Position numbers and translations under genes: made by a program. From positions 1 to 23,211 of the forward strand of contig JAFTXB010000024.1 in assembly GCA_017461825.1 (NCBI GenBank): a DNA stretch of 23,211 bases, written 5' to 3'. This document shows positions 8,521 through 16,322 of this stretch, one piece after another (the first letter of the stretch is position 1; each line of letters starts with the position of its first letter). The notes under the pieces were generated by a model. The model saw nothing but the letters and a program-made list of their open reading frames with translations, was not told where the DNA came from and did not search any database. This DNA is from Clostridia bacterium. Its GTDB lineage: Bacteria; Bacillota; Clostridia; Oscillospirales; CAG-272.

Positions 8521-8766
8521 TTAGTCAGCCAGAACAGTGATCTTATTCTTGGTGATCTCGGTAACGAGGTCAAGAACCCAGAAAACAACGCTGATGGGCG
8601 GAATCAAAGCCAAAATGCCTACGACCAGGGTAACGATGTTGTTGGTCTCAACAAAACGCAGGATTCTGTAGATACCGCCAACGATTGCGCCGAGGAAGAT
8701 CTGAAGAAGAACCTTTACGATTTTGGGCAGATCCTCGTAAACACCGGTAAACTTATTCTTTGCCAT
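8521..8766 (-). CDS. Small hydrophobic membrane protein of unknown function
   Basis: This 81-residue protein has two clearly hydrophobic stretches: VLLQIFLGAIVGGIYRIL (residues about 19-36) and IVTLVVGILALIPPISVVFWVL (about 44-65). Short polar ends flank them, so it is probably a two-helix membrane protein. I do not recognise the family. The gene is credible because AAAGGAG lies upstream of the ATG, a near-consensus promoter is present at 8819-8847, and the coding frame ends exactly at the shared terminator. It is convergent with the SPFH gene and is not part of the coat cluster, which has its own terminator. Confidence 0.75.
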   Translation of the reverse strand: MAKNKFTGVYEDLPKIVKVLLQIFLGAIVGGIYRILRFVETNNIVTLVVGILALIPPISVVFWVLDLVTEITKNKITVLAD

Positions 8767-8818
8767 GTCTGTAATCTCCTTTATGTATTTTTTGGGAACT
8801 GCGGTCCCCTACCGTATA

Positions 8819-8847
8819 AGTATAGCACAACAAACGAAACTTGTCAA
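8819..8847 (-). promoter_or_regulatory. Promoter of the small hydrophobic protein gene
   Basis: On the minus strand TTGACA (8842-8847) and TATACT (8819-8824) have a 17-bp spacer ending TGTGC. The leader to the ATG at 8766 is about 45 nt. Confidence 0.8.
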
Positions 8848-8927
8848 GTTTTTTGCGTTTTATTTTTAAAAAAGAAGAACGCGAATTGGCGCGAATATGG
8901 TGCACCGCAAGATTCCGGGCTTCACAA

Positions 8928-8973
8928 GGTCACTTCGTTCACGGATCGCTTGCGATCCTTCTCAGCGATGACC
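8928..8973. repeat. Imperfect palindromic intergenic element
   Basis: The outer arms GGTCA (8928-8932) and TGACC (8969-8973) enclose a strong inner hairpin, GGATCGC (8943-8949) with GCGATCC (8952-8958). The segment is more GC-rich than the flanking A/T-rich spacer and has no open frame of note. It resembles the short interspersed palindromes common between genes in Clostridia. Only one copy is seen here, so repeat status is inferred. Confidence 0.4.
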
Positions 8974-9017
8974 GCGGGTGGAGTTTTCTTGAAAAAGTTG
9001 TTTTTTTGAACAACAGG

Positions 9018-9050
9018 AGGAAAAACGCCGTCTCAATCATGACAAGCGTT
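9018..9050 (-). terminator. Intrinsic terminator of the coat cluster
   Basis: On the minus strand AACGC and GTC (9041-9050) pair with GAC and GCGTT (9024-9033 side), with a small internal mismatch, followed by TTTTT. It lies about 20 bp after the cotF-like stop. Confidence 0.6.
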
Positions 9051-9069
9051 CTCCCCCCATCAATACTTT

Positions 9070-9348
9070 TCAGGCGCTTACGGTTTGTGCAAACTTCTGC
9101 TTTTCGGCTTGCACCTTTGTTTCCTCCGCCGTTTCAAGCGGATACCAGCCGCGCGAATTCATTTCCTCAAAAACGCCCTCTTGCATGCTGTGAACATCGG
9201 TGAGTATGGTGCAAAGGCAGCTTCTCACCGACGTAGTTGCCGCCTCCATGCAATAGGTGTTGTAATTCCCTGCCAAAAACTTTTCGCAGGACAAGAGATC
9301 TGCCATTTTTTCCTTGTCGGTCATGCGTGTGTTCTGATCCATCATCAT
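9070..9348 (-). CDS. CotF-type spore coat protein
   Basis: This is a helical protein of about 92 residues of the coat F family, deposited in the spore coat. Visible family features are DLLSCEKFLAGNYNTYCMEAATTSVRS (the S-E-K, N-Y-N, A-x-E pattern of coat F proteins) and the C-terminal EEMNSRGWYPLETA, which corresponds to the conserved KGWYP motif. The frame opens at 9354, but there GAGGGG abuts the ATG with no spacer. The next ATG in frame (9348) has a six-base spacer, so I prefer it. The stop of the upstream 61-residue gene (9359-9361) overlaps the ribosome site, so the two genes are probably co-translated. Confidence 0.88.
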   Translation of the reverse strand: MMMDQNTRMTDKEKMADLLSCEKFLAGNYNTYCMEAATTSVRSCLCTILTDVHSMQEGVFEEMNSRGWYPLETAEETKVQAEKQKFAQTVSA

Positions 9349-9358
9349 GTTCATCCCC

Positions 9359-9544
9359 TCACTTCAAATTGGCATACAGCTCGTCAAAATGACGTTGGTG
9401 TCTCTGTGCCATCATTTCATAGCGATCCTTGAGGATGCTATCGTTTGTTTCTGCGGCATAGGTCTTGCATTTGACGATCATGCCTTGTTCCATCGAGAGC
9501 AGATCCGAAAGTGCGGAAAGCTCCTTTGACGTAATTTGTGCCAT
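9359..9544 (-). CDS. Small spore-coat-type helical protein
   Basis: This is a 61-residue protein (begins MAQITSKELSALSDLLSMEQ). It has the ferritin-like/coat F short-form pattern: LSALxDxLxMEQ, then KCKTYAAETND, and a closing MAQRHQRHFDELYANLK. Similar short proteins lie beside cotF in many Clostridia, and a coat role is the best guess. The start is supported by AAGGGG eight bases upstream. It sits between the 151-residue helical protein (17 bp gap) and the cotF-like gene (10 bp gap), all on the minus strand, so the three form one unit. Confidence 0.85.
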   Translation of the reverse strand: MAQITSKELSALSDLLSMEQGMIVKCKTYAAETNDSILKDRYEMMAQRHQRHFDELYANLK

Positions 9545-9561
9545 TTTATTTTCCCCTTTTA

Positions 9562-10017
9562 TTACTTCAGATATTCTCTCATATCCTGTACCATTTTTTC
9601 TTCAAACGCGCAAACGTCACGCGTCAGGCGCAGAGCGTCCTCGGAAACGGTGGTGTTTTCCGCCTCGCGGAGCACACGCATCATATCGTTAACCCCCATC
9701 GTTGCTCCCTCAACCATCATTTCGGCAAGGTGCGGAGTGCCGGAATCACGCATGGTGTTCATCACAGTCCCCCATTTTGCTGTCATTTTTGCCATAAAGC
9801 CCTCTTTCTCGGGCTTTACTCCTTCCAATGCCAAAAGCTTTGCGGTGCGCGACGCAAACGCCTCCAGCACGCTCAGCTGTACCGTCATATCGCTTTTCAG
9901 CTTTTCGTCCTTGACCTTTGGCATCAGATCGAGGATCGAATCGCTTGTCATTTTGACGTTTTTATAAACGGCGGTCAAAACCTCTGCCGTCGTTTTCTTT
10001 TGCATAGTCTCTGTCAC
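9562..10017 (-). CDS. Helical protein of the spore-coat cluster
   Basis: This protein of about 151 residues is predicted to be almost all helix, with repeating hydrophobic heptads, for example VYKNVKMTSDSILDLMPKV and LSVLEAFASRTAKLLALEGV. Its overall look is a four-helix, ferritin-like bundle (DUF2383/YgaB-type appearance), but I do not firmly recognise a family. The frame is open from 10068. The AAGGAG at 10027-10032 touches the ATG at 10026, whereas the GTG at 10017 has a nine-base spacer and is preferred here. It is the first gene of the three-gene coat cluster, directly downstream of the terminator at 10051-10090, so its promoter must be very close or overlap that terminator. Confidence 0.8.
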   Translation of the reverse strand: MTETMQKKTTAEVLTAVYKNVKMTSDSILDLMPKVKDEKLKSDMTVQLSVLEAFASRTAKLLALEGVKPEKEGFMAKMTAKWGTVMNTMRDSGTPHLAEMMVEGATMGVNDMMRVLREAENTTVSEDALRLTRDVCAFEEKMVQDMREYLK

Positions 10018-10043
10018 AGTTATCATCTCCTTTCGGGCTTGCA

Positions 10044-10090
10044 GATCAAAAAAACAAAGCCTCGGCAATAGTATGCCTCAGCTTTGTTTT
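10044..10090 (-). terminator. Intrinsic terminator of the galT-SGNH-heparinase operon
   Basis: On the minus strand AAAACAAAGC pairs with GCTTTGTTTT (10081-10090 with 10051-10060), with an inner GGCA/TGCC stem. A run of seven Ts on the minus strand follows. It lies 37 bp after the stop of the heparinase-like gene. Confidence 0.85.
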
Positions 10091-10126
10091 TTTATGTTTT
10101 TTATTTTAAAATTATGAAAAATCAGA

Positions 10127-12865
10127 TCACAGCTCGCTCCAGCGGCTCATGGGAACCACCTCGTATACACGGCTTGCGGCACTCTCTCCCTCGGCAAGCA
10201 AACGGCAAACAAACGCAACGCGCAGCTTTTCTTTGCCGTTGGCGCGTACTTCAAGGCAGGTCATGCCACTGTCTTCGATCGACTTTGCTTCAAAGCGAAC
10301 GGGCGAGCCAATGCCGCTGATTCGGCAGGCAAGCGTTTTGCCGTCTTTTTTAAGGGTTGCCACACGGCCCGACGCGTTGAGCTTGACCTCTGCCTTCGTC
10401 CAGAAATGCCAAACCACCTCTGCCTCACGCTCCAGCGTCACTTCGTCCTGAATCACCGCAACGCTACGACCGTCGGTCAGCATTGCTCCGCGCTTGCCGC
10501 GCAAAATCAGGTCGCTTGTGCTCGCCATATCCACAACGGCATAAGCACGCTCGGGAGCAGAACGCATTTCGACAAGACGCGCGATCGCATCGGGATTCTG
10601 ATCGGGCGCGGGCTCGGCGGCAGGCTCAACCGCAAAGGTGTTTTGTCCTGCGGCACGGCGGCGCAGGAGCATGGGTAAGTTCTCTTCCCCACCCGTTTCT
10701 TCAAAGAAGCGTACTCCACCCATTTCAAGCACTACGCTACCCGCGTCAAGATCCCCTCGACGCTCGTGGTTGCGTCCGCCGTGAAGTCCCACAAAATTCG
10801 CCTCGGCACTCCATCCCGAGCGCATCATGGCAAGTCCTGCTTTGCGGTAAACAGCATCAAGCGGGAGATACGGAGCCATTGAATCGTCAACGGGAGTATA
10901 GAACAAAATATCAAAGGGGTGTACCTGTTTTTTGCCCGATAAAATCTGCTGACGGCGCATCCAAGCAGGGACAGGATCGCCCATTTCCTGAGACATGCGG
11001 AACAAAAGAGAGGTATCTACCGCGTGTGCTGTTGCATCGTGATAATTCCAAGAACCGTTTGACGTTTCGGCATGGATCGGGAAATACGCTGTTGCGGCAA
11101 AACCGGGAGCAGACCCAAAACCGTAATCGCTACCGCATGCACGGCGAAGCATGGCAACCGTTAAAACCAACGCGCGGCAGCTCTTCTCCCAAGCACTCAC
11201 ACTTTCGGGATGTCCGCCGTCCGGTGCCAGCGACTCAAAGCATGGCTCGATATTCCGCAAAACACGGTCAAGCAATTTATAGGAGGTTTGCGGATAAACA
11301 TCCGCCATTGCCAAAGACAGCGCCAGCATAGCGCAATTGATCTCTGCCGCTTCGGCTCCGCCCAGCCGCCACATTCTGCCCTTTCCGTCATATGCGGCAA
11401 GGCAGGGGCGCATAGCGGCACGAAGCAGTCCGCGCTCGATCAGTGCCTTTCTGCCCTCGCTCCAGATATGGCGGCACCAATCGTAGCCAACCGTCACACC
11501 AAAGGATATCTGCGCAATTTCCGATGCATTGCCCCAATTTTCAATAGCGGCAATTGCCTCACATTCAACAGCTACACGCTCGGCATATTGCTTGTCCCCG
11601 GTTACTCGGTAGAGCATTGCAAACGCCAAGATCGCCTCGCTCGCCTCTGTCATCATAGCAACATCGGCATCTGCCGCCACGGAGGGCTTTGCAAATCTCT
11701 CGGATCTCAAGCCGTAAACCGATTTGAGACGCTCGACATAATCTCCAAGCTGTGCGTCCACCTTTGCATTTTTGCGCAACTGCATCAATTCGTCAAAGCT
11801 TGCAAGCAATCTGCCACGCGCGGGATTGGGAAAATTGCGGTGCAGATCGGCAAGCACACGCTCACCGTCGGGGCGCAGGAAGGTGGTATCGGCAATCAAC
11901 TGCCAGATCACGCCCTCGTCGCGGCGGCTTTCAAAAATACTTTTGCGGTTGGAGAGAACGATAAGCCCCATGGGGTCGGTAAAGGTCTGTCTCCAGCGGA
12001 AAAAATTCCGTACAAAATCACATGGGAAGAACAGACATCCCCCCACCGAGATCGGCGCAAAGGTCAGCGGCTCGGATACGCCGTTGACGGTCATTTTCCG
12101 CTCATTTGCCACAAAGAAATACTTTTTTCTCCGATAGGTAAAGGACAGCGTTTCGGCAACGGTATCCACCACTGCGGAATGCGCGATGCCTGCCGCAACG
12201 GTTGCCATAGGGAGCCACAAAATGCCGTTGCGCTCAAAGGGCTTTGCGATCGAGCCATCGGGGGTATTGGAAATACGCTTGCGGTCTACAATTGAAAAGT
12301 TTCCCGTGCGTGAAAATACCGCGGCGCCCTTGAGCTCGGGCATAGAGGCGTAAAGCGGCGGTGCCATATCCTCCCACACAAACAGATTATCGATGTAAAG
12401 CTTGGTATTGGCGTGATTTGCCTGTCCGCCCGCCACACAATCAAAGCAGATACTCTCGATCTTATCCCATCCTGTCGGCTCGCCAACCGCACGCATAAAG
12501 GGCAGCTCCAAGCGATAGGAATTCCAGCCGTCACGCGTAATGGGAAGTGTCATTTCATAGCCGTTTCTTCCCTCTCCCGCGGCACTGCTGTCAAACATCA
12601 GCGAAAAAGATCCTCCAATGCCCGCGATCGCAAATACCGAAAAGGTCAAATACCGAACAGCTGTAAGATCGCTTCCTCCGGTGGCAAATACAGCGCGGGA
12701 CAGCGCTTCAAAATGCCATTTTGCGGTTGCGTGCGCACTTTTTTTGTGTGCGAGATCGGGCACCAAACCGGTGCGCTCGATCATATCGATCTGATTCATA
12801 TCAACAAGGACGCGGGACTCACCTGCCTCAATGAGCTCTACACAACCTTTTAGATTTTTTTTCAT
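10127..12865 (-). CDS. Heparinase II/III-family protein, multidomain, apparently cytoplasmic
   Basis: This is a 912-residue protein with four parts. Residues about 30-165 are a jelly-roll, carbohydrate-binding-like region ending in YIDNLFVWED. Residues about 205-300 resemble the copper amine oxidase N-terminal-like beta domain (LWLPMATVA, then MTVNG, then the closing FVRNFF). Residues about 340-640 form an alpha/alpha toroid containing DGGHPESVSAWEKS, the place of a conserved segment of polysaccharide lyases. Residues about 660-912 are the beta-sandwich, with GLHGGRNHERRGDLDAGSVV (693-712), matching the N-H-x-x-DAGS signature of the family. Known relatives cleave uronic-acid glycans by beta-elimination. 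There is no signal peptide, so the substrate would be imported fragments or internal glycans. It is third in the operon, 26 bp after the SGNH gene. The substrate is unknown. Confidence 0.85.
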   Translation of the reverse strand: MKKNLKGCVELIEAGESRVLVDMNQIDMIERTGLVPDLAHKKSAHATAKWHFEALSRAVFATGGSDLTAVRYLTFSVFAIAGIGGSFSLMFDSSAAGEGRNGYEMTLPITRDGWNSYRLELPFMRAVGEPTGWDKIESICFDCVAGGQANHANTKLYIDNLFVWEDMAPPLYASMPELKGAAVFSRTGNFSIVDRKRISNTPDGSIAKPFERNGILWLPMATVAAGIAHSAVVDTVAETLSFTYRRKKYFFVANERKMTVNGVSEPLTFAPISVGGCLFFPCDFVRNFFRWRQTFTDPMGLIVLSNRKSIFESRRDEGVIWQLIADTTFLRPDGERVLADLHRNFPNPARGRLLASFDELMQLRKNAKVDAQLGDYVERLKSVYGLRSERFAKPSVAADADVAMMTEASEAILAFAMLYRVTGDKQYAERVAVECEAIAAIENWGNASEIAQISFGVTVGYDWCRHIWSEGRKALIERGLLRAAMRPCLAAYDGKGRMWRLGGAEAAEINCAMLALSLAMADVYPQTSYKLLDRVLRNIEPCFESLAPDGGHPESVSAWEKSCRALVLTVAMLRRACGSDYGFGSAPGFAATAYFPIHAETSNGSWNYHDATAHAVDTSLLFRMSQEMGDPVPAWMRRQQILSGKKQVHPFDILFYTPVDDSMAPYLPLDAVYRKAGLAMMRSGWSAEANFVGLHGGRNHERRGDLDAGSVVLEMGGVRFFEETGGEENLPMLLRRRAAGQNTFAVEPAAEPAPDQNPDAIARLVEMRSAPERAYAVVDMASTSDLILRGKRGAMLTDGRSVAVIQDEVTLEREAEVVWHFWTKAEVKLNASGRVATLKKDGKTLACRISGIGSPVRFEAKSIEDSGMTCLEVRANGKEKLRVAFVCRLLAEGESAASRVYEVVPMSRWSEL

Positions 12866-12891
12866 GTGTTTTTCATATCCTTTCTATTGGG

Positions 12892-14601
12892 TTACTGCAC
12901 ACCAAAAATACGGTACAGATATGCCTCGATCATTGCGGCTTCCTTGAGATATCCGTTTCTGCCCAGATGTACAACGTCAAAAATTCGCTGTTCCTCACCG
13001 CTTGAAGTGGTTACCGTTTTGCGCAGGCGGTCGGTCCATGAGTCGATGGCAAGATAGTTGGGGAGCAGATACACGCCCTCGTCCTCTCGCCCCGAAAACG
13101 CCGCGTCAAGATAGGTAAAATACTTGAATTGCTTATCGCGCTTAGCGTCTACATCGGTGTTTGAGGATTGCTCCAGATAATATCCGTCGGCGGGAGAGAG
13201 ATACTCGGTCATAACAAAGATCTTCACCGACTTTCCCTTTGCCGCGGCATAGCCTTGGATCGACTGCACCATTTTTTCGATATTTCCAACCGATGCCTTT
13301 GAGAAATTGTCGTTGGCACCGAGATTGATGACCACGAAATCCAATGCGGCGGCGGAATAGTTTTGATTCATATAATAAGTAAAATCAAAGCCCCCTGTCG
13401 CAGGATTATAGAAGGCATTGGGAACAACACTCCCCGCAATCGTCAGGCTTTCACGCTCGAGATAGTGTGCCGTGCTCCATGCGCCGCGTCCCTCGTGCGG
13501 AATATCGTGAAAGCTCCGCGTGCCCAAAAGTGTCAGATTGGAAAGATCGTTTTTCAGCGCCGAGACCAACGTGCCGTCGGAAATGCGGCTGTCGCCGATG
13601 ACGATACCTGTCAGCGAAAGATCGGTTTGCGCGTCAACCACGGTCACGCTCACGCTCCGTTCATGAATGGTACGCAGCTCTCCGTCCACGCGTTTTTGCA
13701 CCTTGACCGAAAGCGTAGCCGTCTCGGGTGCGTGCGGCGTAGCTGACGAGGCATTCTTCCATGCGGGAGTGATCGAAAACGCCTCACAGCCATCGTATAC
13801 ACGTGCCCCCTCTCCCGAATAGGAGTACGTGATCTTGAGATCGTCGGAAATGTCCGGCAGGATCTGATCGGTGATGAACCATGCCTCCACACCCTCGGTC
13901 AAAACGATGCTGTCGGGCAGATGGATCTCGGGGATCTCCCCCTTATATTCATATTTCACTTCAAAATATTTCGACCTTGCATAACAGATCTGTCCGTTGT
14001 AGACCAAGCGGCTGAAGCCCTCGTCGGTCTTTTGATCGCCCACGCGCAAAAGCTCGGTTCCCTTTGATACCGACGTCAGGATAACGCCGTTTACCGTATC
14101 GGGGGTAAGGCGAAGGTTGAGCGACGATGCACCTTCCATGATCACGGTTTCGTATACCTCGTAATAGCCGTCGGCATCGGGCTCGGTTGAGGTCACGCCC
14201 GAACCGTCGTTGCCAACAAAGCCCGCGTTGAGCACTCTTCCGTCGGTGAGTGTCACCAGCAGATCGCCATCCTCATTCACGCGCACACTTTTGACACCGA
14301 CCCCTTCTTTACCGGTCTTTCCGTCCTCGCCGTCGGCGCCTCGCACGGCAAGCGATAGGAGCCATTCGTGCAAAGAGCCCTCAAACCCGTCCTCAAGAGC
14401 CAATTCGTAGGCACTTTTTCCGTCGGCACCGTCAAGCCCATTGCTGCCGTCCAGTCCGTTTTTGCCGTCGCTTCCGTCAATTCCGTCCTTCCCGTTGAGC
14501 CCCTCGATGACGAACACGCCGCCCTCGATCAAGATAGCTGTCAGAACGACTAAAATCAAAGCGCAAACGACCAGTAATGCAATTGTAAGTCCTTTTTTCA
14601 T
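12892..14601 (-). CDS. Membrane-anchored SGNH hydrolase with collagen-like and SH3-like regions
   Basis: This is a 569-residue protein. Residues 5-27 are a membrane anchor, followed by a short collagen-like Gly-x-y stretch (about 34-62). A linker module SAYELALEDGFEGSLHEWL, often found with such repeats, comes next. Residues about 147-215 look like a bacterial SH3 domain. The catalytic SGNH domain covers about 330-569: block I GDSR (Ser338), block II HEGRGAW, block III GAND (428-431) and block V DVVH (542-545). These should give an esterase or deacetylase acting outside the cell, perhaps on acetylated glycan. I chose the ATG at 14601 (GAGGAG four bases upstream). The longer frame starts with an unsupported TTG. 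It follows galT by 8 bp. Confidence 0.9.
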   Translation of the reverse strand: MKKGLTIALLVVCALILVVLTAILIEGGVFVIEGLNGKDGIDGSDGKNGLDGSNGLDGADGKSAYELALEDGFEGSLHEWLLSLAVRGADGEDGKTGKEGVGVKSVRVNEDGDLLVTLTDGRVLNAGFVGNDGSGVTSTEPDADGYYEVYETVIMEGASSLNLRLTPDTVNGVILTSVSKGTELLRVGDQKTDEGFSRLVYNGQICYARSKYFEVKYEYKGEIPEIHLPDSIVLTEGVEAWFITDQILPDISDDLKITYSYSGEGARVYDGCEAFSITPAWKNASSATPHAPETATLSVKVQKRVDGELRTIHERSVSVTVVDAQTDLSLTGIVIGDSRISDGTLVSALKNDLSNLTLLGTRSFHDIPHEGRGAWSTAHYLERESLTIAGSVVPNAFYNPATGGFDFTYYMNQNYSAAALDFVVINLGANDNFSKASVGNIEKMVQSIQGYAAAKGKSVKIFVMTEYLSPADGYYLEQSSNTDVDAKRDKQFKYFTYLDAAFSGREDEGVYLLPNYLAIDSWTDRLRKTVTTSSGEEQRIFDVVHLGRNGYLKEAAMIEAYLYRIFGVQ

Positions 14602-14609
14602 GTTTCTCC

Positions 14610-16109
14610 TCAAACGGTTTCAACAAAGCGCATAAACGCCGCTCTGCCCTCGGGGGTACACTTGTAAACACCTGCGTCCTCGAGAACGCCTTCAAAGGTC
14701 TTGCCGATCTCAAAATGAAGGATCTCCTCCACGTTCTCGGCAGTAAACTTGTACTGATCCGCAAATGCTGCCACCCACGCGGCGTGCTTTGCGGTCACCT
14801 CGTCCTGCTCCAGATCCTTCCCCGCAACAAGCGCGTCGGCAAGCGTTGCCATTTCCGACTTCAGGCGGGACGGCAGCACCGCCAAGCCCATGACCTCGAT
14901 CAGTCCGATGTTCTCCTTTTTGATGTTATGCTTGTCCGCGTGCGGATGGTAAACGCCCATCGGATGCTCCTCGGTGGTAATGTTGTTGCGGAGCACCAGA
15001 TCCAATTCATAATCCTCACCGCGGCGGCGCGCGATGGGAGTGATGGTGTTGTGAGGCTCACCGTCGGTCTCGGCAAAAATGAACGCGTCGGGATCGGAAT
15101 AGCCTCTCCAAGCGATCAGGATCTTGTCGGCAAGCTCCACCAAAGAATTTTTGTCGGCAGAACGCAAACGAATGACCGACATCGGCCATTTTACGATGCC
15201 CGCCGAAACGTTGTCAAAGCCGTCAAAGTGCAATTCCGTTTCGATCTCCGCCTTAGCCATTGCAAAGGTATATCGCCCGCCCTGCATATGGTCGTGCGTG
15301 AGGATCGAGCCGCCAACGATGGGAAGATCGGCATTGGAGCCGAGGATGTAATGCGGGAACAGTGTCACGAAATCAAGGATCTTTACAAACGCCGCGCGAT
15401 CGATCTTCATGGGCGTGTGCGATGCGGACAGCGCGATGCAATGTTCGTTATAGTAGACGTAGGGCGAATATTGCAGGTACCAATCCTGCCCCGCCATCGT
15501 CATGGGAATGATGCGGTGCGACTGGCGCGCTGCCTGTGTCATGCTGCCCGAGTAGCCCTCGTTTTCGCGGCAGATGGCGCACTTGGGGTAGCCCGTCTGC
15601 TTTTGCGTCTTTGCGGCGGCGATCGCCTTGGGATCCTTTTCGGGCTTGGATAGGTTGATCGTAATATCAATGTCGCCGTATTTGCCCGAATACACCCATT
15701 TAAGATCTTTTTTGACGCGATATGTACGAATGTAATCCGAATCACAGCTGAGTCGATAAAAATAGTCGGTTGCCGCCTCGGGCGAGATGGCGTAGAGGCG
15801 GTTGAACTCACGCACGACCTCGGAGGGGCGAGGGGTGAGAATGCCCATCAGCTTGGTGTCAAACAGGTCTCTGCCCGTAACGCCGCGGTCGGGAATGATC
15901 CCGTTTTCGATCGCGTAGTCGCACAAAGCTCCCAAGATCTCCTCCAAGGGATACTCCTTTGCATCGGGGGACGAGGGGGTATAGTCATACACCTGCATCT
16001 CTTCCATCAAACGGTTGCGGCAAAACACACGGTCGAGGTCGTCGATCAGCCCTTTTCGGGCGGCATAGTCCACCAGATCACGAATCAGATCACATACATT
16101 GGTCTTCAT
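14610..16109 (-). CDS. galT: Galactose-1-phosphate uridylyltransferase (family 2)
   Basis: This is the Leloir-pathway enzyme exchanging UMP between UDP-glucose and galactose-1-phosphate, in the cytoplasm. At 499 residues it has the length of the Firmicutes family 2 enzymes, not the shorter E. coli type. Visible features are YPKCAIC (174-180), the MTMAGQDWYLQYSPYVYYNEHC region and GGSILTHDHMQGG (266-278), whose HDH at 272-274 is the expected uridylylation site. It is first in an operon with the SGNH hydrolase and heparinase-like genes, behind the promoter at 16149-16177, with GGAG as ribosome site. No galK or galE is in the window. Its placement suggests that the operon handles a galactose-containing glycan, or makes UDP-galactose for one. 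Confidence 0.95.
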   Translation of the reverse strand: MKTNVCDLIRDLVDYAARKGLIDDLDRVFCRNRLMEEMQVYDYTPSSPDAKEYPLEEILGALCDYAIENGIIPDRGVTGRDLFDTKLMGILTPRPSEVVREFNRLYAISPEAATDYFYRLSCDSDYIRTYRVKKDLKWVYSGKYGDIDITINLSKPEKDPKAIAAAKTQKQTGYPKCAICRENEGYSGSMTQAARQSHRIIPMTMAGQDWYLQYSPYVYYNEHCIALSASHTPMKIDRAAFVKILDFVTLFPHYILGSNADLPIVGGSILTHDHMQGGRYTFAMAKAEIETELHFDGFDNVSAGIVKWPMSVIRLRSADKNSLVELADKILIAWRGYSDPDAFIFAETDGEPHNTITPIARRRGEDYELDLVLRNNITTEEHPMGVYHPHADKHNIKKENIGLIEVMGLAVLPSRLKSEMATLADALVAGKDLEQDEVTAKHAAWVAAFADQYKFTAENVEEILHFEIGKTFEGVLEDAGVYKCTPEGRAAFMRFVETV

Positions 16110-16148
16110 AACACAGACTCCATTCTGTTAAAAAAAGTATACACATTT

Positions 16149-16177
16149 ATTATACCACAGTCAGCATTTTTTGTAAA
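16149..16177 (-). promoter_or_regulatory. Promoter of the galT operon
   Basis: On the minus strand TTTACA (16172-16177) and TATAAT (16149-16154) are separated by 17 bp, and the spacer ends TGTGG (extended -10). I see no clear operator palindrome or cre-like site next to it. Confidence 0.85.
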
Positions 16178-16207
16178 TGGGATTTTGGTGATTTTTTTAT
16201 TTTCTTG

Positions 16208-16252
16208 CAAAAAAAGAGGGCGAAAAGCATCGCATCAAACGACGCCTTTCGC
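16208..16252 (-). terminator. Intrinsic terminator of the membrane-bound XRE regulator gene
   Basis: On the minus strand a 13-bp stem (16240-16252 with 16220-16232, two G-T pairs) around a seven-base loop is followed by CTCTTTTTTT. It ends transcripts from 16323 before the galT promoter. Confidence 0.85.
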
Positions 16253-16269
16253 TACAGGGAGTATTTTTT

Positions 16270-16300
16270 GTCAGAAAACTTTTGGAAAAAGTTTTCCGAC
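16270..16300. repeat. AT-rich perfect hairpin in a 3' untranslated region
   Basis: The stem GAAAACTTTT (16274-16283) pairs with AAAAGTTTTC (16287-16296) around a three-base loop. It is extended by GTC/GAC with one mismatch. No T-run follows on either strand, so it is not a classical terminator. It lies between the XRE gene stop and that gene's terminator and may protect the transcript end. Confidence 0.5.
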
Positions 16301-16322
16301 ACCTTTCAAAACTTTAAAAAAC

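Noticed and set aside
8914..8930. Shared string TCCGGGCTTCACA between the spacer at about 8914 and the RNase P RNA core at about 283-297.
   Set aside because: Only about 13-14 bases match, no other rnpB motif occurs nearby, and no second RNase P RNA can be folded there. I treat it as chance.
16270..16300. The AT-rich hairpin as a terminator for the XRE gene.
   Set aside because: No T-run follows on the relevant strand. The stem at 16208-16252 with seven Ts is the better terminator.
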